From: Lithobates sylvaticus
Lineage: Eukaryota > Chordata > Amphibia > Anura > Ranidae
DNA: 64,000 nucleotides
Direction: 5' to 3'
NCBI GenBank assembly: GCA_028564925.1
Contig: CM053027.1
Location: 242,941,649-243,005,648, forward strand
Below are positions 31,849 through 45,190 of the stretch, in pieces. Made by a program: the position numbers and the translations under genes. Below the pieces are notes generated by a model. That model worked only from the letters and a program-made list of their open reading frames with translations, searched no databases and was not told the DNA's origin. Numbering within the stretch: position 1 is the stretch's first letter; every line of letters begins with the position of its first letter.

Positions 31849-32039
31849 ATATACAGTGGGGCCAAGTTTTAAAGGGGGTCTGTATGGCGAATGTATGTGT
31901 ACTGGAACCCTGTGTTCATTTCTCTTTTTATACCTATATGTGCATATATGCAGCTGGAAAGTCATAAGAAATATATAGGAGTATATAAATATATATAAAT
32001 ATGTATATGTAAAAAAGTGTAAAATAAAAATGTGTGTGA

Positions 32040-32420
32040 GGTGTTTAAAAATTGGACAAATTTATTTTAATTATATATTAATAAAAAAAAATAAAAAAAA
32101 TAAAATAAAATGCATTTAAAAATGCATGTAAAATGCATATAAAAAAATGCATATAAAAAATGCATATATAAAACGAATTAATTACATATAAAAAATTGCA
32201 TGTAAAGGGATGCACTTGAAGAACTATTATATGTAAAAATATATAAAAAATAAATAAATAAATAGATATAAAAAAAAAAAATATAGATATAAAAAAAAAA
32301 AAAATTATATATATAAAAAAAAAATGTATACTTTCTCTTGCGGCTACATATATGCACATATGCACTGTACTTATATATATATACACAGTATGCACAATAA
32401 AAAAACAATTAAAACAATTA
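32040..32420. repeat. Low-complexity A-rich tract with TGCATATAAAAAA units
   Basis: Degenerate repeats of ATGCATATAAAAA (32110-32200) lead into A-runs with TATAGATATA. The Phe/Ile-rich minus-strand frames are artefacts. Confidence 0.85.
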
Positions 32421-32825
32421 GATTGAGGTGTCCGTATGGGGTCTAAAAAAACACATACTATGGTCCTATACATGCATAGGCATTTCCCATAAGAAACCTT
32501 CCTGCAAGGTCATCTCTCTGTACAAACAGGTTTATAAGCAATAATTAGCTAGATGAAGTAGTTGAACAAATAGCGATACCAAAATCCCAATATATTATGA
32601 AAAAATGTTTAAGAGAGGGGGGAAAGAGGCCACAAGCCTCAGGGATTTTTTGTTAATTGTATCTGGGTTGGTAGAGTATATATAGACAGAGAAGATGTAT
32701 ATAAAAAATTGGAATTTTATTTTCCCTTACGGGTAGAGAACAGCAAAGGACACAGATAATACATCCATACTTTACAGACATATGTGTTAAATCAGACGAA
32801 ATTTGTGTAGAGCTTCGCCATACTC

Positions 32826-32855
32826 GACATGTTTCACTCTATGGAGTATCTTCAG
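32826..32855 (-). ncRNA. Hammerhead ribozyme motif in the PLE2 3' terminal repeat
   Basis: On the minus strand CTCCTGAAGA (core box CTGAAGA at 32855-32849), stem II ACTC-CATA-GAGT, GAAA (32835-32832), a short ACATGT stem III region, then GTC^GAG. GTC at 32828-32826 is the expected cleavage triplet, and GAG can pair with the CTC before the core. Same design as the copy at 50132-50167. Confidence 0.7.
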
Positions 32856-34239
32856 GAGATTCATAGGTTTAGCTCAAAAGTATGCTGAAATAACAAAGTT
32901 GCATGAAAATGCATCCTTTTCAAAATTGCACAAACAAGGTGTACATATTTATACAGTGTATAGAACTTGGCTCAGACATATACATCTAGTTTGTTGAGCA
33001 TTTGATACATAGTTTAATGTTTTATACAGAGTTACATAGATGCATAGAAAGCAGATAGGGGCATGAAAAAATGGAATTGGGCAGAGCTTACCACAAATAC
33101 TTGGATGGGTCTGCACATAATGGATGTAGATTTCTTGTATAAAAACAAATTTCTAGAGAAGAGATGGTTAACTCCCAGGATGCCACAAATAGCAATATGT
33201 TGCTTGCAGAGAGACACGCTAAAAGGTTTGAACAGATAAGGCTATTAGCGGGACAATTGTGAATGTATGGTTCAGGGCTGAAAGTTTACAATGAGGCATA
33301 TAGTTGCTAGTAAAGGATTATACTTGAGATTACTTGGAAAGTACGCTGAAGATTACTGAACTTGTAGTTAACCTGTTCAGAGTATAATGCAGATATGAAA
33401 CTGCACCAGGTCCAAAAATTGTTTATGGTATTTCAATGTTATCTGCAATAAACAGAGTGAATACGCTCTGTTAGTAACCAGTCATTAAATACATATATAT
33501 GTTTAAAAAATCTGTCCGCAGTGGACTGAGTGGAGATATAGAAAGTAAAAAGTTAAAAGTTAGCGGTATCTTACCCCGTTAGACAATAGATAGCGGTGAC
33601 GGATTCAGCTCATGAGTGAAGGCAGATAAACCGCCTCACCTCCTCGTGTGCAATGGCTCCTGACAGGGATTAAATGGCAGGGGGAACTGCCTTAAATAGC
33701 GGCTCTCCGACCCGGCGGGCATCTGACATCACCGCCGGGTCGCGGGCGCTGAAACGGCTGCGTCCAGCGCCGGATGTCCATGGATGTATGGTGCGCATGC
33801 GTCGGTGGCGAACCATGTCCTCTTAAGAGGTCCACTTTGCCCACACCTCAAATATAGAGGATAGGGTATCTAACCCACATGGGGAAAAGGCATGGCAGAA
33901 GGCGTAAATTGCTGCCAGGGCGTGCCCCCGGAGGGGGAAGGGGACCTGATCTAAGGGCCGAGGACAAAAAAGGCTGGGCGGGCCATAGATAGGGGGAGGT
34001 TGAGCGGAGCAACGAGAGGGATCTATATCATTGCACCTCATCAACAACCCCGGGGCGCCCATGCAAGCGACTTTATATGCAAAGTAGGCATCCTGTAGGG
34101 AGCATCTCTGGAATATACAAATGTTGAACATTAAAATGCTAAATAATGGACAAAAATATGAGTACCAAGTTAATTCATGTGGCAAGTCGGCCCCACCATT
34201 CATTTTCCAATCTGCTTTTGACAAAAGAAATTAAAACCA

Positions 34240-34867
34240 TCAGTCAAAGTACATATCATGTAAAATGACACATTTCATGAGTCTATTTAAATAATTAGGC
34301 AAGAAAGAGGAGAAATCGTTTAACCCTGGGAAGGTTGTGGCTTTTAAGTCAAAGATCCAGCGAGCCTCACGCTGGAGTAAGGTGCGATCATAATTACCAC
34401 CTCTTTCACCCGGAGGTACATGCTCAAGTGCGAAAAAGTGCATTTTTTGATCATCATGGGCATGGAAAAGTCCCATATGGCGACTGATAGGGGTTTCCAT
34501 CTTCTTTCCATGGACAAGGGTTACATGAGCCCTTATGCGGTGAAAGAATGGACGTTTAGTTTTTCCTATGTAAAAGGCTGTGCATTCACATAACATGATA
34601 TATACTATACCAACCGATTGACAGTTGACCAAAAATGTTGGTTTGTAAATACGTTTGTTTGGTAAGGTAATCTGTTTAGATGCATATATGTAGCGACAAA
34701 AATTGCATTTGTGACAGGGTTTAGTTCCAACATTCTTTTTAGGGTTAGAGCAGTCCTCTTGGATTGGGACATAATGGCTGCGTACAAGAGTGTCCCTAAG
34801 AGATTGGGATCTCCTAAAGGTGATTACAGGATGATCATCTACATGTTTAGAGACCAAAGGATCAGCT
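34240..34867 (-). pseudogene. PLE2 GIY-YIG endonuclease part
   Basis: The frame ending at 34240 contains VGIVYIMLCECTAFYIGKTK near 34560-34620, the GIY-YIG core, after a cysteine-rich CHKCNFCRYI segment and before RIRAHV and EARWIFDLKA. These are the order and motifs of Penelope-like endonucleases. The frame is continuous with the RT part at 35877 across the TTAA insertion: KYWYLL is followed by KADPLVSK if the insert is taken away. No lesion is evident within this part, but the whole element is interrupted and hence not functional here. Confidence 0.85.
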
Positions 34868-35876
34868 TTAACCGCTTCCCGACCGGCCACTGCATATATA
34901 CGTCAGCAGAATGGCACGGGCAGGCAGAATCACGTACCTGTACGTGATCGTGCATGTGCCTGCCCGTGGGTCGCGCGCGCGCCGCTAGCGGCGCGCTCGC
35001 GACCCGGTCGGGAGCTCCGTGACCCCGGCCGCGGGACCAGCGGACCCCGATCGCCGCTGGTATCCCGCGATCGGGTTACGGAGCGGAAGAACGGGGAGAG
35101 GTCTATGTAAACAAACCTCTCCCTGCGCTTCCTACACTGACTGTCAGTGATCAGCGGTTCCCTGTCATCGGGAACGCCGATCAATGACGTCAGACGTACA
35201 GCCACGCCCCCCTACTGTAAAAAAAAAACACAACACGTCACACTGACTCCTCCCCGCCCCCTAGTGGTTAACCCCCTAACTACAACTGTCATTTACATAG
35301 GAATCAGTGCTATTTAAATAGCAGTGATTGCTGTATAAATGACAAATGTCCCAAAAATGTGTCAAAAATGTCCGATGTGTCCGCCAAAATGTCGCAGTCA
35401 CAATAAAAATCGCTGATCGCCGCCATTACTAATAAAAAAAAAATATTAATAAAAATGCTATAAAACTATCCCCTATTTTGTAAACGCTATAACTTTTGCG
35501 CAAACTAATCAATAATCGCTAATTGCGATTTTTTTTACCAAAAATATGTCGAAGAATACGTATCGGCCTAAACTGAGGAAAAAAAAAGGTTTTTTATATA
35601 TTTTTTTGGGGATATTTATTATAGCAAAAAGTAAAAATATTGCATTTTTTTCAAAATTGTCGCTCTATTTTTGTTTATAGAGCAAAAAATAAAAACCGCA
35701 GGGGCGATCAAATACCACCAAAAGAAAGCTCTATTTGTGGGAAAAAAAGGACGCCAATTTTGTTTTGGAGCCACGTCGCATAACCGCGCAATTGTTAGTT
35801 AAAGCGACGCAGTGCCGAATTGCAAAAAGGGGCCTGGTCCTTTGGCTGCCAATTGGTCCGGGGCTGAAGTGGTTAA
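34868..35876 (+). mobile_element. Full-length TTAA-flanked element, 1.0 kb, inside PLE2
   Basis: TTAA at 34868-34871 then CCGCTTCCCGACCGG; GGGGCTGAAGTGG then TTAA at 35873-35876. The left half is GC-rich with the palindrome GCGCGCCGCTAGCGGCGCGC near 34977-34996. The right half is AT-rich with the family boxes near 35490, 35545 and 35715. Both ends are exact because the PLE2 reading frame resumes across them. Non-coding. Confidence 0.92.
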
Positions 35877-38475
35877 GCAAATACCAGTATTTGTCAAGAA
35901 TTTTACGCACCTGAGCATGATGTCCGGAAAAACGGGTAATGATTCTGATGCCCGGATCATTGGTGGATGTTTTAGTTCCATGAATAAGTTTGGAGCGATT
36001 TTGTTGTTTGGCTTTCAAATATGACTTCTTTAGACATGTTTGACTATAGCCTCGGTGTTGTAAACGCTGCTGCAGTTTTTTGGCCTCCACTTTGAAGTTT
36101 GAGTCTTGACTGCAGTTTCGTTTAACCCGGAGGTATTGCCCATAGGGTATATTAGCTACCAAGGGACTCGGGTGGGAACTAGTTGCATGCAGCAAAGTGT
36201 TTGCTGCTGATGACTTGCGATAGAGAGTGGTTCCAACGTTTCCTTCCCCATCTACATAGATCGTGATGTCAAGAAAAGTTAATTGTGACTGGCTTTTTTC
36301 CATTGTGAAGCTAAGATTATAGGTATTAATCTGAAGCTTTTCATAGAAAATTAGCAAGTCTGATTCTGTACCTGTCCAGATAAAGAATACATCATCGATG
36401 TGCCTTCTCCAGATTGGGATCTGATCTAGAAACATTTGTATGTCATCCCTATGGAATAGGTGACGCTCCCACCCCCCCAGATACAGATTGGCATAAGATG
36501 GGGCACACTTGGCCCCAATGGCTACGCCCTGTATCTGGAGGTAGTGGGAGCGTCCAAACAGAAAGATATTATTGTTAAGAATAAATTCAAGCAATTTAAG
36601 AATAAATTCATTGTATTTTGGTGATGACTCGGTGCTCTCGGAAATGAAGCCCTTCACAACTCTGACACCTAGGTCATGGGGTATGGAGTTGTAAAGGGCT
36701 TCAACATCGAGAGCCACGAGCTAGGAATCAGGATGTATCGAGATCCCATCAAGAGCCCTTAGTAGAGCTCTAGTATCTTGTAAATAGGAAACTAGTCCTT
36801 CCACATGAGGGCAAAGAAAATCATCCACCAGAGCACTGGCATTCTCAGGAAGGCATCCGTTGCCAGAAACTATGGGGCGGCCTGGTGGATTAGTGGCATT
36901 CTTATGGATTTTAGGTAATGCATATAGTGTTGGAGTTTTAGGAAATAGAATGTTTAGAAAGTCATATGTTTTTTTTTGTGATTAAATCTTGAAAGAAGGC
37001 GGAGCTCAGTAGATGTCTAAATTTGCCGATGGTGTCGTTTACATGACTTTCAGGTATTTTTCGGTACCATTCGCGATTTTGTAATAACTGGGAGACCATC
37101 AGCTCATACTGGCATTTATCCATGATGACCAGATTTCCCCCCTTGTCAGAGGGTTTGATGACTATATTGGTTTCAAGTTGTAAAGAACGTAAGGCTTCCC
37201 TCTGTTGTGAGGTAAGATTAGACTGGGGTGGATCAAGCCACTTGGTTTTGCGAATTTCATTAGTTACTTGTTGAGTGAATGCCCAGACATTGGGATTGCC
37301 TTGTAGGGATGGAAAAGTAGTAGATTTAGGTTTATATTCCCGAGAGAGTGGAACAGGGGCTGCAGGAGGAGGGGCAGACGGACGGAGGGCAACAGGGAGA
37401 AGGGCATCGGCCTCCGCCAAGTCCACCTCGTCGATGTGCCCCTCATCCCACAGCTCCATGAGTTCCTCCATAGCTTTTATATCATTTATAGATAATTGTT
37501 GGGAGGGAGAAAGAGGGGGAGATCTGGTCGGAATGCCAACATGAGCTGAAGGACTAGGTTTGTCAAACATTATACGGAACATTAATTTCCGTGAAAAAAG
37601 ATTTAGATCTTTCACTAATTCAAAGGCATCTGCGGATTTGGTGGGACAGAACGTTAGTACCAATTTTAACAGTGATATTTGTGTCTCAGTCAGTGTATAA
37701 GTGGAAAGATTAACTATTTCAAAGTGATTTTCGTTTGTTTGGTCTGTGTAGTAATTGGTTCCAAGTGTTTCCTTGGATCTATTACAGGTTGAGTGAAAAT
37801 CGGTGCTGTCCGAAAACTCGACTCATTGTTGGCTTCAGCCTGTCCCCCTAAGGGGGGAGGGGCTGAAGGCAAAGAGTGAGTGGGAGTGAAAATGAGAGTG
37901 TCAGAAGATGTTAGTATTTTTGAGCTGCCAGAAGCTTTGGCAGCTGAAGCTCTAGTGCTAATTTGTGTGCGATTACGTGTTGGAGAACTCTTAGGTTTTC
38001 CACTAAGTGCATTTACATTACCCTCCTTGCGTGAATGTTGTTGTGATTTCTTAGTGGATGTGGAACGACCAGGTGCCTGTGAAGAGGAAATGGATGAAAA
38101 AGAAGAGGTATCTGAATCAGTTAGTTCGGAAGCTCTTTCTGGTTTTTGGGAGGATTTGATGAAGCATCTTCTGTTTTGTGGAGAAACCCAATTATAAGCC
38201 TGATTGTTATCATATGATAGTTTGTCTCTCATAAATTTGTTCTCCTTCGTTTTAAGAAGATCTGATACATAATTTTCTAGTCCCTCCTTGAGTGCAGTTT
38301 CCCTCTCTGTGAAAAGTGCATCCAAGGAGATTGCCCGGTTTTCTTCATAGAGTTTTTCTATCTCTTTATCAACATTGGTCAGTTCAGTGGTATAATGAAG
38401 ACAAAGAAGTTTCATCATTTGAACTGAGCATTGTTGTAAATTTGCTTCCCATTGGGATTTGAAGTCAGGTTCCAA
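35877..38475 (-). pseudogene. PLE2 N-terminal region and reverse transcriptase
   Basis: From 38475 down: a basic, serine-rich N-terminal frame with a coiled-coil-like start (to 37714), a proline-rich linker and NIVIKPSDKGGNLVIMD near 37150 (36962-37663), then PKIHK with RPIVSGNG near 36870-36920. The RT core is at 35877-36717 with LYNSIPHDL, GVAIGAKCAPSYANLYLG and RHIDDVFFIW near 36390. FLDITIYVDG, RKSSAANTLLHATSSHP and IITRFS follow. Breaks: one in-frame stop at about 36720, a shift in a T-run near 36970 and a gap between 37663 and 37714. HIDD replaces the commoner YxDD, as in some family members. Confidence 0.85.
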
Positions 38476-38636
38476 TTTTTGTATAGTGGGTAGACATGTG
38501 CGGTTAGTTTCGTACGAATCGTAAATTCGTACGAATTTTTCGAAATTCGTACATTCGTACGGAACCGAATTACGAATTTTTTTGGATACGAATTCTGTAC
38601 GGAATACGAAATTCCGTTTACGAATTTCGGATCCAA

Positions 38637-39030
38637 ATTATTCTAAATTTATTCGAATCCAACTACCAAATATATCGAATTTCAATTTCAACTAATACTA
38701 AAGAAATTATTATAGCGGATATAACGAGTGATTCGAAATTCGGCTCCAAACTATTTGAATTCAACTACCAAATATATCGAATTTCAATTTCAACTAATAC
38801 TAAAGAAATTATTATAGCGGATATAACGAGTGATTCGAAATTCGGCTCCGAACTATTAGAATTCAACTACCAAATATATCGAATTTCTAATTTTCAACTA
38901 ATACGAAAGAAATTATTATAGCGGATATAACGAATGATTCGAATTTCGGCTCCAACTACCAAATAATATCGAATTTCAACTAATACAAAATAAATTATTA
39001 TAGCGGATATAACGAATGATTCGAATGAAT
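38637..39030 (+). repeat. hAT2 left subterminal array, ~4 units of ~105 bp
   Basis: Units carry CAACTACCAAATATATCG, TTATTATAGCGGATATAACG and GATTCGAAATTCGGCTCC, starting near 38655, 38760, 38865 and 38950. The array lies between the left TIR and the transposase promoter region. Confidence 0.88.
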
Positions 39031-39432
39031 TCGATATTCAGTATAACGAATATCGACAGTGTATGAATAATAACGAATTCTTTGTTGGTCCAAATTTCTT
39101 TACTACAGAAACATGTGACTGTTGGTTGACCAATCACATCAGAGGTTTTCTTGTGATGCTGAGGCCTACAGGGCAGGGCAGAGGGCACGCCCTGATCATA
39201 TGACTTCTCTTTGTGGAGCAGATCATACAGTCAACTATTTGTGCCAGTGCATCTGCTCAAATATCGTCGTGATCCTTGGATTTTTGATATTCATTTGCCC
39301 TGATATCTGTTCGAGTCTGCAAGATTATTATCCTTGATAGCTTATTTTGCTATTGGATTTCTTCTTTTGCTCCAGATTTTTGTTTTAGTCTGCTCATCTT
39401 TTTTTTTGTCTTTTTTTGACTTGGAAGGCAAA

Positions 39433-42392
39433 ATGAGCAGCAAACAAGGAGATCAAGGCAGAAAGAGTGCTGCTGCTGGGAGAGGGAGAGCTTCGAGCCG
39501 GCGTAAAGTACAACAGCAGCAGGTGGGACGTTCTGTCTCTGCGGCGTCTGCGCCCCCTGAGCTCAGCTCACCTCCCATGAAGTTGAGGCGACCAGGAGGA
39601 GTGAAAGAGCCTGCCAAACAGCAGACATCACGTCGCCAGCGGTTCCAGGAGGACTTACCTTGTACAACCACTGCTGCTGGTAGCACTAGCATGCCCACTC
39701 GTACTTTTTATGGAAGAGGACGAGGGCAGACCAAAGGTAAACTTCCCATTGCACACACCTTTGTGCAGCCAAAGATGGAGATCTTGGACAGCATGCTGCA
39801 TGAGACATGTGAGAAGGCCCAGGCTGAACAAGCTCATCATGATGATGATATCACTATCAGCACTCCAGGGAGCTTCGAGATAAGCAAGCAGGAGCCTGAG
39901 GAGAGTCAGTTTACAACACATTGTAAAGATCATCAGTCTTCCCCTGGCAATGTAGAAGAGAAAGAGATGGAAACAAGTTTTCACATGGAGAACTTTGATT
40001 ACCAACCATCAGCATCGGCATCTACCCATGTTGGCCCCAGCGACAGCCCAGGAGAATATATCTCCCCTGACTCCCCCCCACTACTTTTCTCCCCTTATAA
40101 GTCCCCTGCCGTTATTTCAAAGCCTCCAGCATCATCGGCCAATGCAACCACAGCAACAGCACCCAAAATACCCGTGATGTTCAGATCACAATCACATTCT
40201 CTTCTTCATCCTGCTCCTCCTGCTGAACCTCAGAAAGACAGTCCAACCACTGCAGTGGATGTGATTCCATCACCAGGCACTGCGGGCAGTGTCATTGGTG
40301 CTGGCTGCCGTTCCAGCGTTTGGCTGCATTTCACCAAAATTGGCGTTGGTCAGAAGGCCAAATGCAAGCATTGTGGCAAGGACATCAGCCGGGGCCGAGA
40401 CATAGGGCATCTCAGCAACAGCGGGATGAACCAGCACATGCGTGTGCACCACCAGGCTGTGCTGTTAGGGGAGAAAATTGTGTCCCCTCCAAACACCAAA
40501 AGAGGAACCAATACCAATAGTGGCACCACCACAGCCACCACCATAAGTACCAGCACCACCACCCCACATCCAACCCATACCAGCCACCAGGCCACCCTGG
40601 AAGATTTTGGTGGCTTTCACAGTGCAAAAGGAATGTCTCAGGCACAGGTTAGGAAGATAACACGCCTGATCGGCCAGCTTATTGCAGTTGGAGGAGCACC
40701 ATTCAATATGGTAGAAGGTGAGCCCTTCAGGCAGTTGATGCAGGCTGTTGCATCACAGTACCGTGTGCCATCACGAAAGACCTTTAGCCAAACTGTGGTG
40801 CCAGCCTTATACAGGTCTTGTGTTGGGGTGCTGAAGGACGAGATTAGAAAGGCAGGTGGACAGGCAGTGCACCTGACCACTGACCTGTGGAGTGCATCTA
40901 GTGCCCGACATGCCTTCCTGTCCCTGACGGCACATTGGTGGCAGGGCAAGGTGTCATCTGGATCCTCGTCATCAGCACTTGACAAAGAGGGGCACCGTTC
41001 TTTTCTCCTGCACGCTGAGGTGCTTGATGAAAAGCACACAGCGCAAAATATCCTGCAAGCCCTGCAGAAAATGTTGTTGCAGTGGTTTCAGGCAGACACT
41101 GACAGCAACAGCTACAGGATTGCCTATATTGTCACAGACGGAGGCAGCAACATGGTGAAGGCTGTAAGGGATGGCAGATTTGTGGGTGTGCGCTGCTCAG
41201 CCCACCTTCTCCACCAGGTGGTAACCGACAGCTTTCGATTGGTGGAGGCTAATTCTGGCGGCGATGGAAGGCTGTCCAAAGTGGTGGACTCTTGCCGGAA
41301 GATGGCTGGCCACTTCCATCGAAGTGTGAGGGACAGCCACCTCCTCAGGTTGGAACAGAGGAAGGCAGGCCTTCCAGAACACTGCCTAAAACAGGATGTG
41401 GGAATTCTAGGTGGAATTCAACCCTAGCAATGCTGGAACGCATCCTTGAACAGCAGAAGGCTCTCCATGCCATGGCCTGCGAACATAATATTGGCATAGA
41501 GAGACCTTTAGGCAGGGAGGACTGGGCCATAATTGGGCAGATTGTGGCAGTCCTCAAACCATTCCTCTCTGTGACAGAACATATGAGCCGCAAGGATGCC
41601 AGCATTGCTAATGTGCTGCCGCTTTTTAACCACCTTCAGAGTAAATTGGAGCGGTTCATGTCAGCTCAGGAACCTTTGCCTGGTGGTGTCCCTCAACCTG
41701 ATGTGTTGACTCTGCTCAACACATTTCTCTTGGAATTGGGCAGGCGCACGCAGGATTTGACCGCCTCTTGCCCAGAACTGATGCTGGCTGCCATGTGTGA
41801 CCCTCGTTGCAAGGGCAAAATGGCTGTGCAGTGCAGTGCTCTCACAACATGGCGGGACAGACTTATTGACAGAGTGCGTCAGAGGGAAAGGCAGCTAGTA
41901 AGACCGCTAGAGCTGGGAGAGGAGGAAGAGGAGGAAGAAGATATTGAAAACCCCCTCTCCCATGCAACAGCATCTACTGAAGTGAGCAGCAGAGCTCCTG
42001 CCAGCGGTCGCGGAGCATCTTCTTCCGTCTTGACTGAGGCATTTGACACCCTAATGGGAACCTCCAGCAGCATAGTGCGCCCCAAGAAACGCATTTCATC
42101 AAAGGAGGTTGTCATGTCATATTTATCATCCCCACCAGTGCACCCCACCACAGATCCTATGTCTTTTTGGCAGGAGAAGAGCGAGGAGTGGCCTGCCCTC
42201 GCAGATATTGCCAAGGAGCTACTGTCCTGCCCTTCAACAAGTGTCCAGAGTGAGCGGGTGTTTTCTGTGACGGGAAACATCCTGTCACCCCAAAGATCAC
42301 AGTTGTCCCCCCAGCTAATGGAGCAGTTAGCATTTTTGAAAATAAATTTGCCAAAGCTGGGGTACCCCTCCCTTACTCTGGACATTCCTTGA
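39433..42392 (+). pseudogene. hAT2 transposase, nearly intact, one frameshift
   Basis: The start MSSKQGDQ at 39433 (AAAATGA) is preferred to an in-frame ATG at 39334 because it follows a hydrophobic, non-family stretch. A low-complexity N-terminus (~300 residues) precedes a BED finger (CKHC near residue 311, HMRVHH near 337). Core landmarks are TTDLW near 482, VTDGGSN near 568 and CSAHLLHQVV near 587, then RWNSTLAML, and finally an hATC dimerisation domain (YLSSPPVHPTTDP to SERVFSVTGNILSP, ~890-945). Two extra bases near 41404, just before RWNST, shift the frame; the rest reads open for ~986 residues. AATAAA lies at 42782. It could be mistaken for a host ZBED gene, but it lies between transposon ends. 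Confidence 0.9.
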
Positions 42393-42575
42393 ACTGACTG
42401 ACTGTCTGCACTCTGCAGCAGAGATGGCCTCTTGGTCTTAGACTCTTTAGTTGGACCCTGTCCCTCCCCACAATCAAAGTTTCTTAAATGCCCAAAAAAT
42501 ATTTATACTCATTCAATTGTTGTTCAATGTGCCAAATGTAATTATACTAATCCACAAGCTGGTAAACGCTGTGGC

Positions 42576-42665
42576 CTGATGTTCCCCAATGTGCCCCAAT
42601 AATATGCCATGTGCCCCAGTATGCCCTGATGTGCCCCAATATGCCCTGATGTGCCCCAATATGTT
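42576..42665 (+). repeat. Short tandem repeat (CCCTGATGTGCCCCAATATG)n
   Basis: About four imperfect 20-bp units in the 3' UTR of the hAT2 transposase gene. Confidence 0.8.
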
Positions 42666-42781
42666 TGGGTGGGGGAAGGGGAGTTTTTTTGTTTTCTGCC
42701 ATTGCAGAAGGGAACTAACTACTGTTAAGTTAAGTTATTAATAATTTATTGTTGGAGTTGCTTTATGCTTTAGAGAGACCT

Positions 42782-42787
42782 AATAAA
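42782..42787 (+). terminator. Poly(A) signal of the hAT2 transposase gene
   Basis: AATAAA about 390 bp after the stop codon. The facing gene's AATAAA (minus strand, 43077-43072) lies 285 bp away, so the two transcripts converge. Confidence 0.6.
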
Positions 42788-43175
42788 CATTTCTATGTTC
42801 AGTTGTACAGTAGTGTCTGTCACCTTATTCTGTCCTATATGTCTGCCTGGCTACCTTGGATGGGGAATGGGATGGGGCGGGGGACAGAATGTATAGCTCG
42901 CTTTGCAACACTCCTTTTGAGTTGCGGAGCAGGCGGAGGAGGGAACTTTTTATTTCTGTGTCAATGTGGCTTATCACAGTGTGTCTATGTGTCTAGTGTG
43001 CTGTAAACATAAACACCTCCCTCAACAAAATCAAGCACTAAAGACTGCTGGTTTTATTACTTCAAAACAACTTTATTTTTACACACAAAATAAAAGTATA
43101 AAATAATATATTAGATTTGAACAGAACAAACAAACAAAATAGCTATGGTCCTGGAGCACGCAGTGGATGATGGTT

Positions 43176-45158
43176 TCATGATGGAGAGGCTTCTCGGCTG
43201 CTCATGGTGGTGGTAGAGCTAGTACCAGGCAATGGAGCATTGTGTCTGGAAATTGCTTCCAGCAAACATAATTTGCAATGCTCCATTGCCTGGTTCTGTT
43301 GTTGGTTGAACCGGACCCACATCCTCTCCATATCATCAGTGTGGTTTCTGATGGCACGGTGGAGGGTCCGGTTCAACCTACGATTCTCCCTCTGCATTTT
43401 TTTGTTGGCTTTGGCCAGCCTCCGCATCTCTGTCAGCAGGACAGTTGTCTGACTCGGTGTCGGTGGTGGCAACTGCGGCACTGGCTGCTCCTCTAGAGGG
43501 TGAGGCAGTGGAGGACGTACAGGGGGGGCAGCTTCCTGTGGCCCTAGAGTCTGCTTCTGGGCCAAAGGGGTCAGCTCGGTCTCATCCCGGAGCGAAATCC
43601 CGTCTGACAGGTCTTGTTGATCTGAAATAGACGAGATAGCCAATGTTGATGCTAGCATTCAAAGAAATTGATTTCTAGAGATTATAATAAAAACATATTT
43701 TATTCCTTTTTATTTTGACATTGTCCTTTAAAAAATAAATACATTTTGTGTAACATATACATATATTCCTATTACAAGGAATGTATTGTAAACATCCTTT
43801 GTAATAGAAAAAAACAATGACAGGTCCTCTTTAATGTGAAATCTGGGGTCAAAAAGACCTCAGATCTCATATTTACACAAAAATACAATAAAAAATTAAT
43901 ATAAAAAGAAATGTCATATTCTTCTCCCCCACCCCAAAAAAAACCCCCTTTAAGATTGGAGGGCAGAAGTGGACCTGATCGTCTCCACCGCCTCTTTGGC
44001 CCCTGATAAAAGTGAACTTGCGGCAAGTCCGCCGCAGTAACCAATTTTATCTGAAAGAGGACCGCCCGCTGAAGAAGATACCGGGGTTATGGCAGCTATC
44101 TGCTGCCATAACAATGGTGGTCCTCTTCAAACAGCCGACATATAACTGCGGCGGGTGGTCCTTCCTTAAGTTTTTAAGGGAACAGGTTTCTTTTTTTTTT
44201 AAACAAACGCTTTCAATAAAAATAGGTTTGTTTTTCTCTTTATAATATATAGCAAATAATTTATTTTCACTACTCTTTTCTAAGTTCCACCCTAGTTACT
44301 AACTTACTGTTACTGGTGGCTGTCTGATTGTAGTGGCGTTCAGATACTAAGATCAGATGCATTTCCAAATATTGTAGTAATAGAATAAACAATTATAGGT
44401 TACAATACTAACAGTGGGGTCTATTTACTAAAGGAAAATACACTTTCCACTACAAGTGCACTTGGAAGTGCAGTCGCTGTAGATCTGAGGGGGACAGTCA
44501 TGCAAGGGAAAAAAAACAGAATGTTTGTTTGTACACGATTGGAAGATAAAATCAGCAGAGCTTCCCCTCAATTCAGAGTTTCTCCTCAGATTTACAGCGA
44601 CTGCACTTCTGGGGAGGACTTCCCCTCCAGCTGTTTGTAATAACAGACAAGCGGCTGCTTAGCCACATTGGTTGTTAAAAAACGGCACCGGACGGGTGAT
44701 GTCTGTCTGCCGCTGCAAGCATCACCCGAGTACAACACCTTGAAGCACTATATTGGTAAGTTTGTCAACGATAACGATTATTACAAAAAAAGGGGCCACC
44801 AATATAATCGGTAGACCCCTAGTTTGGGGTGTGTGCTGTGTGTATGAACTTAAAAATGGATGGTTGTAGCTTTTTTTATGTGTTTGTGAACTTAGTGTGG
44901 ATGATGGTGCCTTGTGTCCTTTTTTCTTTATATTGGCAGCTTGCGTATTCTAGTACTTACGTTGAGGAGAAATGGGGCGTTGCTTCCTGGCAGAAGGAGC
45001 TGATGCTGGAGGGTCTGGGATATGGCAGCTCAGGCTTTCTGTTAAAGATAGAATAAAGAGTTATGGTAACCACTTCTGGACCAAGCCTATTTATGACAGT
45101 TATTGTTTACAATTTAAAATCAAAACTTTTTTCTAGAAAATTACTGAGAACCACAAAC

Positions 45159-45190
<32 letters not shown>

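Larger units (their letters stand above)
32550..38490 (-). mobile_element. PLE2: Penelope-like element, 3' repeat and coding part
   Basis: Read right to left: N-terminal coding region, RT, GIY-YIG endonuclease, 3' UTR, then a terminal repeat (about 32550-33300) whose sequence recurs at 49394-49680 in the same orientation. That is the expected Penelope arrangement of flanking direct repeats (pLTRs). It carries a TTAA element at 34868-35876, and hAT2 adjoins at 38490/38491. Only a few frame breaks are visible, so it is fairly young. Confidence 0.85.

Noticed and set aside
39433-42392. A domesticated host ZBED gene
   Set aside because: It has a frameshift, lies between transposon ends with subterminal arrays, and is nested in a Penelope-like element. 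Domestication would need an intact frame and orthologues at one locus.
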